Assembly: GCA_963930775.1 (NCBI GenBank)
Contig: OZ005700.1
Coordinates: forward strand, 2,063,476-2,127,475
DNA length: 64,000 nucleotides
Origin: Cliona cf. orientalis
Taxonomy: Eukaryota > Porifera > Demospongiae > Clionaida > Clionaidae
Direction: 5' to 3'
Shown here: one piece after another, positions 21,201 to 32,862 of the stretch
How positions within the stretch are numbered: position 1 is the stretch's first letter
Layout of the letters: each line of letters begins with the position of its first letter
Notes under the pieces: model-generated
What the model was told of the DNA's origin: nothing
Database searches by the model: none
Seen by the model: only the letters and a program-made list of their open reading frames with translations
Made by a program: the position numbers and the translations under genes

Positions 21201-24200
21201 GTACACATGTACATAATACTATAATCAGTGTTCTCCCCAAGCAAAATTCAAGGCATGATAATAGGGCATAGCTTGGGTGGAGCCTGTGGCCACATCAAAG
21301 CTTATATGGATTGGCACTATTCCCACATCAAAGAGAATTATAAACTGAAGGCTTGTTGGGCCAACATGTCTTAGGCATGCTGGGGAGAACACTGATAATC
21401 TACTTGCTCCCTTTCTAAATGTAAGACTTTTATGTTGATAATAATATGTACTTCCAAGACATATGTTCATGAATCGCCTGTTTTTCTGTATCTCAAAGAT
21501 ATTGCATTGTTGGAGTAACTTTCAGAATTGCATTTAGAATATAAAAATGTTATCATTTCTTTCACTCTCTGAATGATATTAGTCACTATTGTGTGTACTG
21601 CTCCTTCCTCCTGACTCTTTATAGAGTCCGTGTCAGTTTGATGATGATCTGGTGCTGAGGCAACTGCGCTACACTGGGATGATGGAGACCGTCAAGATAA
21701 GGAAGTCTGGCTACTCTGTCAGGGTCGATTTTAAGGTACATAAAACTTTACTCTAGAATGACATCTAAATATAGCGAGGATTTGAAACCATCCTCCTTAC
21801 ATTTATGCGTATCATTATAATAGGACTTTTATGAGAAGTACCAGTTTCTCATTGGTGCCGAGAGTGACAATCTAGGTGACCAGATCAACACCTACCTCAC
21901 TGGACTGGGATTTGGCAGCGAGCACTTTCAAATTGGAAAAACAAAGGTTTGTAGTAAAAGTGCATAATTGTGTATCTCGTAACAGTAATACATTTATGTG
22001 TATATCTTACTCCGCAGGTCTTTATGAGGGATAAGCAGAAGCAGGCCCTGCAGACAGAGCTCGGGGACAAGGTGCTGGCTAAGATAATCATCATTCAGAG
22101 GTGGACTCGAGCAAAGCTTCTCAGGTGCCGATTCCTTCACTTCAGACGATCAGCCATTACCATCCAAGTATGACACTGTAGTATTATATTGTGGATCATG
22201 TACACATTGTACGTTTACAATGGTGGCTTTAAATTTGGTAACCTTTGAAAAAATTGCCAAATCACCAAATTAAAAGCTTCACCAAAGTTCCCTGCTGTAT
22301 TGTATGCACATATCCATACATGTAAAGTATACTACGCGTATTATGTACATATAAGTACTCTTGATACATACAATCATGTATTATTGTAACACTGACTGCA
22401 GTGTGCTGTGAGGTGTTGGCGTGCCAGGAAAAGAGCTGACTATCTCCGAAAGCGAGTCTGCTCTGCCGTACTGATTCAGTCATCTTGGAAGACGTACACT
22501 GCCAGAAAGAAGCTGATCCTTCTAAAGCAGGCAGCCATCATTCTCCAGGCACACTACAAGGGACGGCTGGCTCGAAAGAGATATGTTGTCTTGCTGGAGA
22601 AGTTCAGAGAAGAGAAGGAGAGAAAGAGAAAAGAGGAGGAGCTACTGAGAAAGAAGAGGGAGAGGGAAAAACTAGAAGCTCAGAGGAAAGAAAGTTAGTT
22701 ATTTTTATCATGTTTTTGTCTCATCTCAGATAGTGTGTATGCTGGTTTGCTATTGCTGAATGGGAAAAGGGAGACTACAAGAGGTCATTATCCCATCATA
22801 ATATTTTTTTTTTCTGTGCCAACTAGGGAAAGAGCGAAGAGAACGTGAACTGCAGGAGGCTCTGAGAAAGGCAGAGGAGGAGCAAAGGCTACACCAACAG
22901 CAGGAAGAAGCTGCTGCAGCTCAGGTAATGATAAATTCACCCCTTGAAATTCTTAGTCTGAGACATTATTTATCAGTATGACTTTACGGAACAATGATCC
23001 TAGTGTTTGTTGAATGGTTATACACCTTTTATACGTGTGTGTATGTGTGTAGGATGAGCAAGATGTGGTGGTGAGGAGACGTACAAAGAGCGACTGTCAT
23101 GATGACCGCCTGGCTCTCAGGGAAACTAGGATGCTGGATGCTGAAGTGGTCGACACTCTCTTCCAATTTGACAGCATTGTCAGCGAATTAGAGCGAGAGA
23201 CACTGGCAGCAGATAATGGCGTTTCACCGATGATCACACCTTCCCCTAGAAGAAAGCTCTCCCCCTCCAGCTCATCTCAACCCTCCCTGGAGCAGCGCTC
23301 CACTCCTTCTTCTGAGCTCTCTTCTTCCATCGACAGTGATATTTGCCGAGAACCTCCTTCTTCCCTTCCTGGTGTGTCCGGTGGGTCAAAGCAGTTCCCT
23401 TCTCCTCCAAGGCACAGGGCACTGCCAAATGTTAACCAAATCAAGCAGCAGTTCCTTAGCTCTCCACAGAGGCCTGTCTCTGCTCCACTTCACCGTGACT
23501 TGAAGCATGATAAATTTCCTCTGGTCAAGGGAAACGTGAAGCACATCGTTGCCCAAATGCAGACAACTACCCCAGAGGTTGATGTCCCTCGCTCCCTCAC
23601 CCCTCCCATCGATGAGCAGGCGAAGAAGAGACACTCGATAGCAATTCAGAGCAAGATATTGGAGTTTAACCAACAGAGGGAGGAGAAAAAGGAGAGACGC
23701 CTCTCACAGAGCTACACACCCCCCTCGGTGAGAAGGAAGATACAGTCGCCGTTTCTGAGGCAGGAATCAAAAGTGAAATCAGAAGAAGTAATAATGCATG
23801 CACCAATTAGAACTGAGAAACACTTTCCCACTGATAAAATGGAAGAATATTCACCACCAACGTCGACAGAGGAAGCAAGAATGGATGAGGAGTACTTACC
23901 TGTTAAAACAGAATGGGAGCACTCGCCGACTAAAATGGAAGAGCTTTCGTTAGCAAGAAGGGAAGAGGAACCACCAAGTAGTAGAGAGAAGTCTCCAAAG
24001 CGAAGAATAAAAGAAGCGTCACCAGCTAGAGTCAAGGAACAGTCTCCAAGTAGAACGAAAGAGCAGTCACCAAGTAGAGCAAAGGAATTGTCACCTACCA
24101 GGGCAGAGGAAGATCTGCCTACTAGAACAGATAGATTTTCACCGGCTAGGACGGAAAAGAAGTCACGAAGTCCATCAAAAGAGCCATCACCAGTTAGAAC

Positions 24201-26380
24201 AAAGGAGAAATCTCCTATTAGAACTGAAGATATGTCGCCTATTAGGACCAAAGAACTTTCACCGATTAGACTAAAAGAGAAGACACCAACCCCAGCTAGT
24301 CCACACAGGCTGGTGGTGAGAGCAGAAGAACTACTGAACATGGAAGAAGTCAATCAAACTCTCGATGAAAATCAAAAAGTTAGAACTGCTTCCGAGAAGA
24401 GAAATGACATAGAAGAGACCCAAAGCAAACTGGCAGATTTGGTTACAAAGACGGAAGGAGGCATTGAAGATTCCACAGTTTTGTCGCCACCTGGGACGGG
24501 TGATTCAACCGAGTCCGATCACCTAGTCTCATTCGTTGTTCTCTCCCCTCCCCACAGGAAGCCAAGTAAGAAACGAGTGAAAGTTGAATCGCCCTCTCAC
24601 AGTCATAAACCCCCAGCACCAGAGCCTCCTGTCGATGTGGCTACCCCTGAAGACATTGAACTAAATTTTGATGACCTTCAAGGTGCACGTACATCTACGA
24701 TTGATGTAGAGTCGGAGCATAGACACGAACCTCTTGGGCGAAAGGACTCACTGATGTTCGAATCTCCCCACCATGTGGAAGTGGTGATAGGCGTGAAAGA
24801 AAACGGTGTCTTTTCTCCACCGAAGGTTGTCGATGGGAGCGAGGAGACGTCCCTGTATGGTGATCGGCCAAACCAGTACGACCACCTCAAGGCCAAGTCT
24901 CAGTATGACCACCTGGCACCGCTGGAACCCGGGGAGGACCCCTACCAGCCGTTCCAGCGACATAGATCTGCCAGTGATGTCACTTCTCATCGCATTCGCC
25001 CACTCTCCAAGCGCTCCTTTAATGAGGAATTTGCCGAATCTGAGGTAGGTATCTCTGGCTTTTGTTTCATTTGATCTAAAAGCAAGTTACTTATTGAAGT
25101 AAAATACCGTAAACTCTGGTTATTAAGCGCACCTCGCTATTAAGCGCACATTATTTATTAAGCGCATGCTCTCTTCTCGTAACAAGCTATTGTTTATTAA
25201 GCGCATGCGCTTAATAGGCGTGGCGTTCTATGAACCTGACCTTGACCGGCTGGAAAGTATGTGGAGTCCAGATATCTTTGGAGAAATGATGGCCATACCA
25301 TGCAAGAAGATCGAATTCAGTCAATCAGACAAATCGCCAGCACTGGTCGTCTTGAGCGGCAGCTGTAAACGCTAAAGCGCTCGATCGATCGAGCCAGCTA
25401 GCACTAGCGCGAGCGGGCCTCGCATCCATCACGTGCCCAAACGTTTGTGGGCGTGGCTATGTGCCATACAAGCGCATATCCTTTATTAAGCGCATACTGT
25501 CGTTCCGTTTACCGCTATAAGCGCATGCGCTTATTAACCAGATTATACGGTATGTGATTATGCCTTTGTAAGTCAAGTGGTCAGGTTTTCCAAAAAGCTA
25601 ATAATCAACTTAAAAATTATAACTGTTGGACAATATTATTCACCAGTATTCAATATGTACGATGTGTGTATCATGTGTAGGTTGTCCATCGAGAGGAGCA
25701 TCGATATGGCTCCCTCCAGCAGCGGAAGAGGGTGGCTCTCTCTGTCGCAGACCCCACTGACTACATCCCACAGTCGGGCTTTGAGGAATCGTCCGAGTTC
25801 ACTCGTCGATTGACATCCGAGGAGATCCTTCACCTCAACCAGCGTCAGCAGCTGCACTCTCCCTCGGACAGACTCAGGCTGTTCTCCTTCACCAAACGCC
25901 ACCTGAAGCTACCCTTCAGTCGGAGTAAGAAGCAGAGAGACAAGGACAAGCCAGTGTCACCAGAGAAGGAGGCATTCAAATCACTGACTCCACTGAAACA
26001 GAAGCGATCATCGCCGACATCAGCAAGGTTCAGTGCTTCAGAACGACACGATGGTGAGCATAGTTAATATAATATAATAATAATAATAATAATATCATTA
26101 CGACGACAGCATTACTGTAGTACATGATTTACATTTTATTTATTGTGCTTCTTATTTCTTATTATATTTGCAGGTGGAAGGAGGTCCCATCATGGTGAGA
26201 TGTTTTGGCCTATTGCACATCGATTAAGATTGAATATTAAGTGTGCAATTTTTTTTGGTTTTCTAGATGCTCTAGCGCACTCCTTCAAGCAGACCACTAG
26301 CAGTCGGTTCAGCATGCACCATTGTGAGGTATGCCACAAGGGATTCACTGGCTTCATGAAGCAGGCTCTCAGATGTGTCG
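11843..26380 (+). CDS. MYO9: Class IX unconventional myosin, exons 1-26 (N-terminus, motor, IQ motifs, Ser/Pro-rich region, first half of C1); continues at 53881
   Basis: Actin motor that carries a RhoGAP. ATG at 11843 follows an acceptor at 11812. Exons: 11843-12604, 13092-13186, 13980-14142, 14711-14805, 15072-15126, 15524-15592, 15764-15856, 15987-16055, 16154-16198, 16263-16397, 16562-16683, 16926-17073, 17432-17592, 17659-17757, 17833-18093, 18305-18662, 21018-21200, 21625-21735, 21824-21946, 22018-22167, 22402-22693, 22827-22924, 23053-25044, 25681-26053, 26174-26194, 26267-26380; phases agree throughout. Residues 1-120 resemble the Ras-associating region; P-loop GESGAGKT is 212-219; [18 protein letters not shown] and LDIFGFEVF are motor signatures. 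[24 protein letters not shown] matches class IX motors in pattern. Loop 2 is enlarged (about 704-925). Four IQ motifs lie at about 1070-1160, then a K/E-rich helix. Exon 23 alone encodes 664 residues rich in Ser/Pro. Confidence 0.92.
13937..13956. repeat. Poly-C run before myosin IX exon 3
   Basis: A run of about 15 C just upstream of the acceptor ending at 13979, probably part of the polypyrimidine tract. Confidence 0.85.
15157..15245. repeat. (GA)n microsatellite in myosin IX intron 5
   Basis: GA dinucleotides with GGGA interruptions, 30 bp after the donor at 15127. Open frames through it are low-complexity artefacts. Confidence 0.9.
19324..20805 (+). pseudogene. Intronless CARD-like/TPR protein gene inside myosin IX intron 16, split by a MITE
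   Basis: An ATG at 19324 opens a frame of 247 codons to 20064, where a 227-bp MITE (20065-20291) intrudes; the frame resumes at 20299 and ends at a TAA at 20803-20805. Without the MITE and one target-site copy the frame is continuous, about 415 residues. The first 100 residues look like a death-fold/CARD domain ([20 protein letters not shown]...[23 protein letters not shown]), which mediates homotypic assembly in immune and death signalling. The rest has helical repeats typical of TPR proteins ([42 protein letters not shown]). It shares the myosin orientation and has no introns of its own, as expected of a retrocopy. As it stands translation stops at 20083-20085, after eight MITE-derived codons. 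A truncated CARD-only protein is possible; the parent gene is not in the window. Confidence 0.6.
20065..20291. mobile_element. hAT-like MITE, 227 bp, inserted in the CARD/TPR reading frame
   Basis: Terminal inverted repeats of about 40 bp start CAAGGGCTTATAGAC and end with the reverse complement CTATAAGCCCTTG. A 7-bp direct repeat ATATGAC flanks it (20058-20064 and 20292-20298). CA-start ends and a 7-8 bp duplication fit hAT elements. It carries a stop codon into the host frame and has no coding capacity itself. Confidence 0.8.
21226..21394. mobile_element. hAT-like MITE, 169 bp, in myosin IX intron 17
   Basis: Ends are CAGTGTTCTCCCCAAGCA and its inverted form at 21377-21394 (TGCTGGGGAGAACACTG). 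No ORF. The intron around it is otherwise unremarkable. Confidence 0.75.
25105..25552. mobile_element. Foldback MITE with TACCGTA ends and many internal TTAAGCGCA repeats, 448 bp
   Basis: Left end TACCGTAAACTCTGGTTATT pairs with the right end (reverse TACCGTATAATCTGGTTAAT). Internally the word TTAAGCGCA or its complement recurs about nine times. Located in myosin IX intron 23. Confidence 0.75.
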
Positions 26381-26810
26381 GTAAGTTGGGAAATGATGTA
26401 CCATAAGCCAAAAAATTTTCATTGGGACATAAAATTCACCAAGCCCAGCTTATCTTCCATGTAAATCATTTACTTCAAAATTGTGGATAAAAATTTCGCC
26501 AACGAGAAAAGGTTGCGAAATTGTTGGTGCTACAGTATTTACTGTAGTACTAGGAGCTCAGATATAATTATTTTGCTCACTGGTACCATAGATCAGAAAC
26601 GTTTCATAGCGTAAGCCACAAAGTCAAATGATTATTCCTTTATCCATACGTACGTGTATGATTTCCCAAAAACATACTTTTATTTGTGATCAACGGTATT
26701 CTAGTTACATCATGCATTCATAAACTAATAACAATATTTAGCTAGTATATGTCATAACCAATAGCCTAAGGAGTCTATGTGTTCAAGTCAAACAGTTGCT
26801 CTATCTTGCC

Positions 26811-27709
26811 TTATTTGGTGCACACAGCACAGTTCAGTTCTTTGTAATTGTTGTATGGAGGGCATGGAATACCATTGCAGCTGGCTTCAACATGGTAGAA
26901 TAGGACACCATTAGTGTCAGCCCCACTGCCTGGTACTGAATCTTGATCTTTATCAACACATTCAAATGTAGTACGATAGTGATTATTCCACTCAGACATT
27001 AGGTATCCATAGTACTCCCTGGTCCATCCAGTTGGGCAGCTGGTCCTAGCAGGAAGCATAAAAACTGCCACACGAGTTGAAGCATAGCACACAGCACAAG
27101 GGACATTGTGTTCATGAGTTCCAGCTATTGGTCCTTCATATTCTGCCCCATGGACTTCACTGTAACTCTGTGAGCCAGGGGTGTGTCTGAGGGTGTACTG
27201 AGGTGTGTCAGGTAGGCACAGGTAGTTACTAGCACCTCCTTGCTTGCTATAGTGTGTCCCTGCAGCTCTCCCAGCATAGATCAGTTCAGTTCCAGTCACA
27301 CTAGGGCAGGAGCTCTTCCCCCACCTGACGTAGGTCACTCCCCCACTCCTGGGTCCTGGTGGTCCAGCTGGTCCTGTGGGTCCTTGTGCTCCTGTTGCTC
27401 CTGTCAGTCCTCTTGGTCCCTGTGGTCCCCCGGGATCTCCTCTCTCTCCTTTATCTCCCTGAGGACCAGCTGCCCCTGGTGTACCATCTCTTCCATCGCG
27501 TCCATCTCTGCCTCGAAGTACCTCCAGCTGAGGACAGGTGCTTTCAGTAGTAGTTTGTGTTGAGGCTGGAATATAGCAGGCAAACGCATGCTTACGTATT
27601 GTAATTAAGCTGCTACATAATCTTATTAGAGTAGCATAATATTATAGTACTATGTACCAATTGTAATGACTGTCAGGAGCACAACCACGGGTAGAATTAG
27701 TTGATTCAT
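26811..27709 (-). CDS. Short-chain collagen C4-like protein, copy A
   Basis: Predicted secreted short collagen of about 268 residues. Exon 1 (27658-27709) encodes a hydrophobic signal peptide beginning [17 protein letters not shown]; exon 2 (26811-27565) joins in phase and encodes a TCPQLE stub, about 18 Gly-X-Y triplets (GRD x3, one 1-residue break after GDP) and a 10-Cys C-terminal domain opening [12 protein letters not shown] and ending [12 protein letters not shown]. Such proteins are thought to build extracellular matrix or spongin-like material; the C-terminal domain probably trimerises or binds ligand, but its role is not established. Variable loops read [19 protein letters not shown] and EWNNHY. 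A TATA box (TATAAAAG) lies at 27774-27781, 65 bp upstream of the ATG. Intact; transcribed against the host myosin gene. Confidence 0.85.
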
Positions 27710-27773
27710 TTTGCTCCTTCTTTAGCAACGTTTGTTCTGCAACTTACTGTGTAGCCAATCAAGTGTTTGTACC

Positions 27774-27781
27774 CTTTTATA
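27774..27781 (-). promoter_or_regulatory. TATA box of collagen copy A (shared by the whole array)
   Basis: TATAAAAG on the minus strand, 65 bp upstream of the ATG, with a CCAAT-type box (GATTGG) at about 27756. Equivalent boxes: B 29332-29339, C 30761-30769, D 32138-32145, E 33827-33835, H 38011-38019, I 39843-39851, J 41647-41655, K 43102-43109, L 44750-44758, N 48041-48048, O 49548-49556, P 51372-51380, Q 53566-53574. Confidence 0.75.
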
Positions 27782-27999
27782 GATATATATGATGTTTTTA
27801 TAATAATAATAATGTGATCATTGCTAATTCTTGTGTATTATAGTTATCATAGTATTCTCCTCTTTGTCTCCTTACTGTTGTCTTAATTCCTCACATCATC
27901 AAGAATATCTATACACTTGACGTCACTAGGAGAACTCAATCCCATCCCTAGTGTATTTGAATAATAGAGGTGACTACCCTTTATGAGTGTTAGTTTATA

Positions 28000-28092
28000 C
28001 TATCCTCATCCCCAGACCCTCCCACCTTTTCAATATTACATATAATTAAACAGCAACATTGAAAAGTTGGAGTGCCTGGGGACAAGGCTATA
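28000..28092. repeat. Foldback repeat, collagen-flank family, copy 1
   Basis: Arms CCCTCCCACCTTTTCAAT and ATTGAAAAGTTGGAGTGCC, plus CCCCAG/CTGGGG outer arms. Other copies occupy the same position upstream of collagen genes B, H, L, O and relatives: about 29581-29672, 36815-36904, 38446-38554, 43533-43624, 46621-46738, 48265-48356 and a partial copy near 49981-50083. They were apparently copied along with the genes. Confidence 0.7.
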
Positions 28093-28257
28093 GCTGTTAC
28101 AGTGTAGCTAGTACTTTATTGGCTCCACTGTCATCATAAGTAGTCATGTTCAGAAATAGAGCTCACTGCACATTCAACTCTATCCTATATATACTCAAAC
28201 CAGAACACTAATTAAAAAACGAGATAAGACCACATAGTTAGATCAGTCAGCTCTAAC

Positions 28258-29273
28258 TTATTTGGTGCACACAGCACAGTTCAGTTCTTTGTAGTTGTTG
28301 TATGGAGGGCATGCAATGCCACGATCGCAGTTGGCTTCAACGTGGTAGAATAGAGCACCATTTGTGTTAGCCTGGCTGCCTGGTACTGAGTCTTGATCTT
28401 TGTCGACGCATTCAAATGTAGTGCGATAGTGACTACCTCCCTGTTGTGCTGACATTAGATATCCATAGTACTCCCTGGTCCATCCAGTTGGGCAGCTGGT
28501 CCTAGCAGGAAGCTTAAAAACTGCCACACGAGTTGAAGCGAAGCACACGGCACAGGGCACATTGTGATCGTGAGTTCCAGCTGTTGGGTGTTCATATTCT
28601 GCCCCATGGATTTCACTGTAACTCTGTGAGCCAGGGGTGTAGCTGAGGGTGTACTGAGGTGTGTCAGGCAGGCATAGGTAGTTACTAGCACCTCCGTTGT
28701 TGTGATAAAATGTCCCTGCAGCTCTCCCAGCATAGATCAGTTCAGTTCCAGTCACACTAGGGCAGGAGCTCTTCCCCCACCTGACGTAGGTCACTCCCCC
28801 ACTCCTGGGTCCTGGTGGTCCAGCTGGTCCTGTGGGTTTTTTGTGCTCCTGTTGCTCCTGTCAGTCCTCTTGGTCCCTGTGGTCCCCCGGGATCTCCTCT
28901 CTCTCCTTTATCTCCCTGAGGACCAGCTGCCCCAGGCATACCATCTCTTCCATCACGTCCATCTCTACCTCGAAGTACCTCCAGCTGAGGACAGGTGCTT
29001 TCTGAATCAGTATTTTGTGTTGAGGCTGGAATATTGCAGGCAAATGCATGTTTAATTAAACTGCTAATTATAGTACCATAGTTAATTGAATACAACATAA
29101 TCCAATTTGACATATGAAATTAGTATTTTACTATAGTTCTCATATTGACAGCCTTAACCAGAAAGAGCGTGTTTTTCAAAATTATACGTTCTGTTATGGT
29201 AGTATAGTACCATGTAGCTACCGATTGTAATGGCTATCAGTAGCACAATCACGGGTAGGATTAGTCGATTCAT
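28258..29273 (-). pseudogene. Short-chain collagen C4-like, copy B, frameshifted
   Basis: Signal exon 29222-29273 ([17 protein letters not shown]) and exon 2 28258-29025 keep normal splice sites and a TATA box at 29332-29339. In the collagen region GGACCCAC is replaced by an A-run (CAAAAAACCC near 28835-28845), one base longer than in the other copies, so the frame shifts after the GAT-GAQ triplets and ends shortly downstream. Exon 2 length is not compatible with an open frame. The C-terminal domain downstream is otherwise well preserved, with loops FYHNNGGAS and HPTAGTHDH identical to copy H, so the lesion is recent (or an assembly error in a homopolymer). Confidence 0.8.
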
Positions 29274-29807
29274 TCTGCTCCTTCAACATTGATTCTGCAA
29301 CTTACTTTGTAGCCAATCGAGTATTTGTACCCTTTTATAGATATATTTGATGTTTTTGTAATATAATGCGCATGATCATTGCTAATTCTTATGACATTGT
29401 ATTATGGTTATCATAGTATTCTCCTATTTATCTCCTTACTGATATCTTAATTCCTCACGTCATCAAGAGTATCTATACCCTTGACGTCATCAATACACTT
29501 GACGTCACTAGGAGGACTCAATCCCATCCCCAGTGTATTTGAATAATAGAGGAAACTGCCTTTTGTGAGTGATAGTTTATACTAGCCTTGTCCCCAGATC
29601 CTCCCACCTTTTATAAACAGTATTTCTGCATACAAAATTGAAAAGCTTGGAGTGCCTGGGGACAAGGCTATAATGGCTCCACTGTCATCATAAGTAGTCA
29701 TGTTTAGCTCAGTTTATATACTGCACATTCAACTCTAACCTATACTCAAACTGGAACACTAATTGACAAACAGGGATAAGACCAGTAGTTGCACACTCAG
29801 CTCTAAC

Positions 29808-30689
29808 TTATTTGGTGCACACAGCACAGTTCAGTTCTTTGTAGTTGTTATATGGAGGGCAGGGTAGACCATTGCAGTTGGCTTCAATGTTATAAAACAG
29901 AGCACCGTTGGTGTTAGGCTGGCTGCCTGGAAGTGACTCTTGGTCCTTATCAACACACTCAAATGTAGTACGTCTTTGATCAGAATATAGACTTGCTCCT
30001 GACATTAGGTATCCATAGTATTCCCTGGTCCATCCAGTTGGGCAGTTGGTCCTAGCAGGAAGCATAAAAACTGCCACACGAGTTGAAGCATAGCACACAG
30101 CACAGGGGACATTGTGTTCATGAGTTCCAGCTGTTGGATATTCATATTCTGCCCCATAGATTTCACTGTAGCTTTGAGAGCCAGGTGTATATCTAAGTGT
30201 ATATTCAGGAGCCTCGGGCATACATAAATAATTAGTAGCACCTCCGTTGTTAAGATAAAGTGTCCCTGCAGCTCTCCCAGCATAGATCAGTTCAGTTCCA
30301 GCCACACTAGGGCAGGAGCTCTTCCCCCACCTGACGTAGGTCACTCCCCCACTCCTGGGTCCTGGTGGTCCAGCTGGTCCTGTGGGTCCTTGAGCTCCTG
30401 TTGCTCCTGTCAGTCCTCTTGGTCCCTGTGGTCCCCCGGGATCTCCTCTCTCTCCTTTATCTCCCTGTGGACCAGCTGCCCCTGGCATACCATCTCTTCC
30501 ATCACGTCCATCTCTACCTTGAAGTAGTTCCAGCTGAGGACAGGTGTTTTCAGTGGCTTGTGTTGAAGCTGGAATATAGCATGCGCATGAATTGTGAGCA
30601 TACATTGCTAGTAATTATAATATTGTAGCAGTAGTACCAAACGTAATGGCTGTCAGTAGCACAGTCACAGGTAGGGTTATTGAATTCAT
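29808..30689 (-). CDS. Short-chain collagen C4-like protein, copy C
   Basis: Intact, about 270 residues. Exon 1 30638-30689 ([17 protein letters not shown]), exon 2 29808-30568. Same order of signal peptide, Cys stub ([10 protein letters not shown]), interrupted Gly-X-Y stretch and 10-Cys C-terminal domain as copy A. Its variable loops are [19 protein letters not shown] and GASLYSDQR, the last longer than in most copies. [11 protein letters not shown] replaces the usual [11 protein letters not shown], a variant shared with copies D and E, so C, D and E form a subgroup. TATA box at 30761-30769. Confidence 0.86.
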
Positions 30690-31185
30690 TCTGCTTGTTC
30701 TCCAATGACTTGCATGGATTATTCTTCAACCAGCTGTTTAAGTCTATCAAGAGTTTTGCTCTTTTTATAGTGTTTTGAAGCTATTTTGTTATGGCTTTGC
30801 ATGCATTACTGATCCTTTTGTATTGTAGTTATCACAGCATTCTCCTCTTTATCGATTTACCATTGTCTTAATTCCTTTATACGTCATCAAGAGTTGTTAT
30901 AATTATACTTACCCAACCCTGGACGTCATCAGTACACTTGACGTCACAAAAGAGAATCTAATCCCATGCATGCCTATTGTATTTTGAATAGAGGCAGCTA
31001 CCCTTTATGAATATTAGAATCCCGGACCAGTGTTTATTGGTCCCACTGTTACTACGTAATAATTATTGTGTTCAAAAATAGAGCTCAGTTTATACACTTC
31101 ATGTTCAACTACTCAAATTGGAACACTAATTGAAATAAAGGAGTAGGAATAGTAGTTGCACATTCCTAGATCAATCAGTTCTAAC

Positions 31186-32072
31186 CTATTTGGTGCACAC
31201 GGCACAGTTCAATTCTTTGTAGTTGTTATATGGAGGGCAGGGTAGACCATTGCAGTTGGCTTCAGTGTTATAAAACAGAGCTCCATTGGTGTTAGCCTGG
31301 GTGCCTGGAAGTGACTCTTGGTCCTTATCAACACACTCAAATGTAGTACGTCTATGATCAGACCAATGAGTTGATGATGACATTATGTATCCATAGTACT
31401 CCCTGGTCCATCCAGTTGGGCAGCTGGTCCTAGCAGGAAGCATAAAAACTGCCACACGAGTTGAAGCATAGCACACAGCACAGGGCACATTGTGTTGATG
31501 AGTTCCAGCTGTTGGATGTTCATATTCTGCCCCATGGATTTCATTGTAGTTTTGAGAGCCAGGTGTATATCTAAGTGTATATTCAGGAGTCTCGGGCATG
31601 CATAAATAGTTAGTAGCACCTCCGTTTTTCTGAAAAAATGTCCCTGCAGCTCTCCCAGCATAGAGTAGTTGAGTTTCAGTCACACTAGGGCAGGAGCTCT
31701 TCCCCCACCTGACGTAGGTCACTCCCCCACTCCTGGGTCCTGGTGGTCCAGCTGGTCCTGTGGGTCCTTGTGCTCCTGTTGCTCCTGTCAGTCCTCTTGG
31801 TCCCTGTGGTCCCCCGGGATCTCCTCTCTCTCCTTTATCTCCCTGAGGACCAGCTGCCCCTGGCGTACCATCTCTTCCATCACGTCCATCTCTGCCTCGA
31901 AGTACCTCCAGCTGAGGGCAAGTGCTTTCAGTGATTTCTGTTGAAGCTGGAATATTATTGCAGATATTGTTGGTTATAAGCTTTCACTGTAGTCAATTAT
32001 CTACAGTAACAGTTGCTTACCAAGTGCTGCAGTTGTCAGTAGGATGGCCACCAATGTAATAGTTGAATTCAT
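31186..32072 (-). CDS. Short-chain collagen C4-like protein, copy D
   Basis: Intact, about 270 residues. Exon 1 32021-32072 encodes a different signal peptide ([17 protein letters not shown]), closer to those of copies I, P and Q; exon 2 is 31186-31946. Loops are [19 protein letters not shown] and SSTHWSDHR; the start of the C-terminal domain is unusual ([11 protein letters not shown] in place of GTELIYAG). TATA box at 32138-32145. Its upstream flank carries the first orphan half-copy of myosin exon 27. Confidence 0.84.
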
Positions 32073-32514
32073 CCTTCTTCGAAGACACTCTCGACTTAAT
32101 AGTTTTTTCTTGCATTCTAAACCTGATGCCTACAAGCCTTTTATAGAGGATTTTTGATGCTCCTGCCTTATAGTGAGTTTGACCCAACTATGGTAGATTT
32201 ACTAAACATAATATAGTTTACATGTGGTTGCAAAGAGTAGTAATGGCTCAATTGATCACACTTTGTACTTGGTAGCAAGATAAGATGTAAAGCTCTGGTC
32301 CTTGGAAGTTATCATGGAAGGAAAAAACTCATAGTATGTAGTGGAGTTACCTTACTTTCATCACTGACACACCCTTTATCAGTAGAAGACCATTAGTTAT
32401 CAAAGGCTATCCAGTTATAGTAAAACATCTGTTGCTGATGTCATGTGCATACCTCAATAATGTTTGCCTGATATTGGATGTACATTTTATTCGTCCACCC
32501 ACAGATTGCTACAT

Positions 32515-32578
32515 CATGGTTCATCGTCACTGTGAGGACAGGGTCCCTCCCTGTAAGGCACACATAGAGTCGGGCAGC
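32515..32578 (+). pseudogene. Orphan half-copy 1 of myosin IX exon 27 (C1 domain)
   Basis: Matches the first 64 bp of exon 27 (53881-53944) nearly exactly, with its acceptor (CCACCCACAG) kept. Homology stops at GGCAGC; the sequence then reads into an unrelated tail (LKCACGWYN) and a stop. The following donor is weak, so splicing into it would end the protein before the RhoGAP. Confidence 0.75.
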
Positions 32579-32862
32579 CTGAAGTGCGCTTGCGGTTGGT
32601 ACAATATTATGACTCTATGATTAGTGCAATATAGTATTTTACTTAGCAACAATGTAGCAACAGGATATAAAAAAAATTAGTAATGATATGCGTGCGCCAC
32701 ACAGTATAAACTTAATGTGAAGTCACGTAAAATGGTCAAATTTTGTATTCAAGCAGAATAACTATGCATATTGTAAGTCACTACTATAGACCCTCTCCTC
32801 CGTAAAGATTAAATCACGTAATCAAAAAAAATTTATGCACACTTAGATCAATCAGTTCTATC

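Noticed and set aside
23712..24353. 213-codon minus-strand frame opposite myosin IX exon 23
   Set aside because: A Ser/Leu-rich shadow of the SP-x-R repeats on the coding strand; no start context or family.
27359..27550. Hydrophobic plus-strand frames rich in [11 protein letters not shown], recurring at every collagen copy
   Set aside because: Antisense reading of Gly-Pro-X codons; they recur only because the collagen region is duplicated.
32515..32578. Functional alternative C1 exon
   Set aside because: Homology ends in mid-exon and no good donor follows; kept as a decoy-acceptor hypothesis only.
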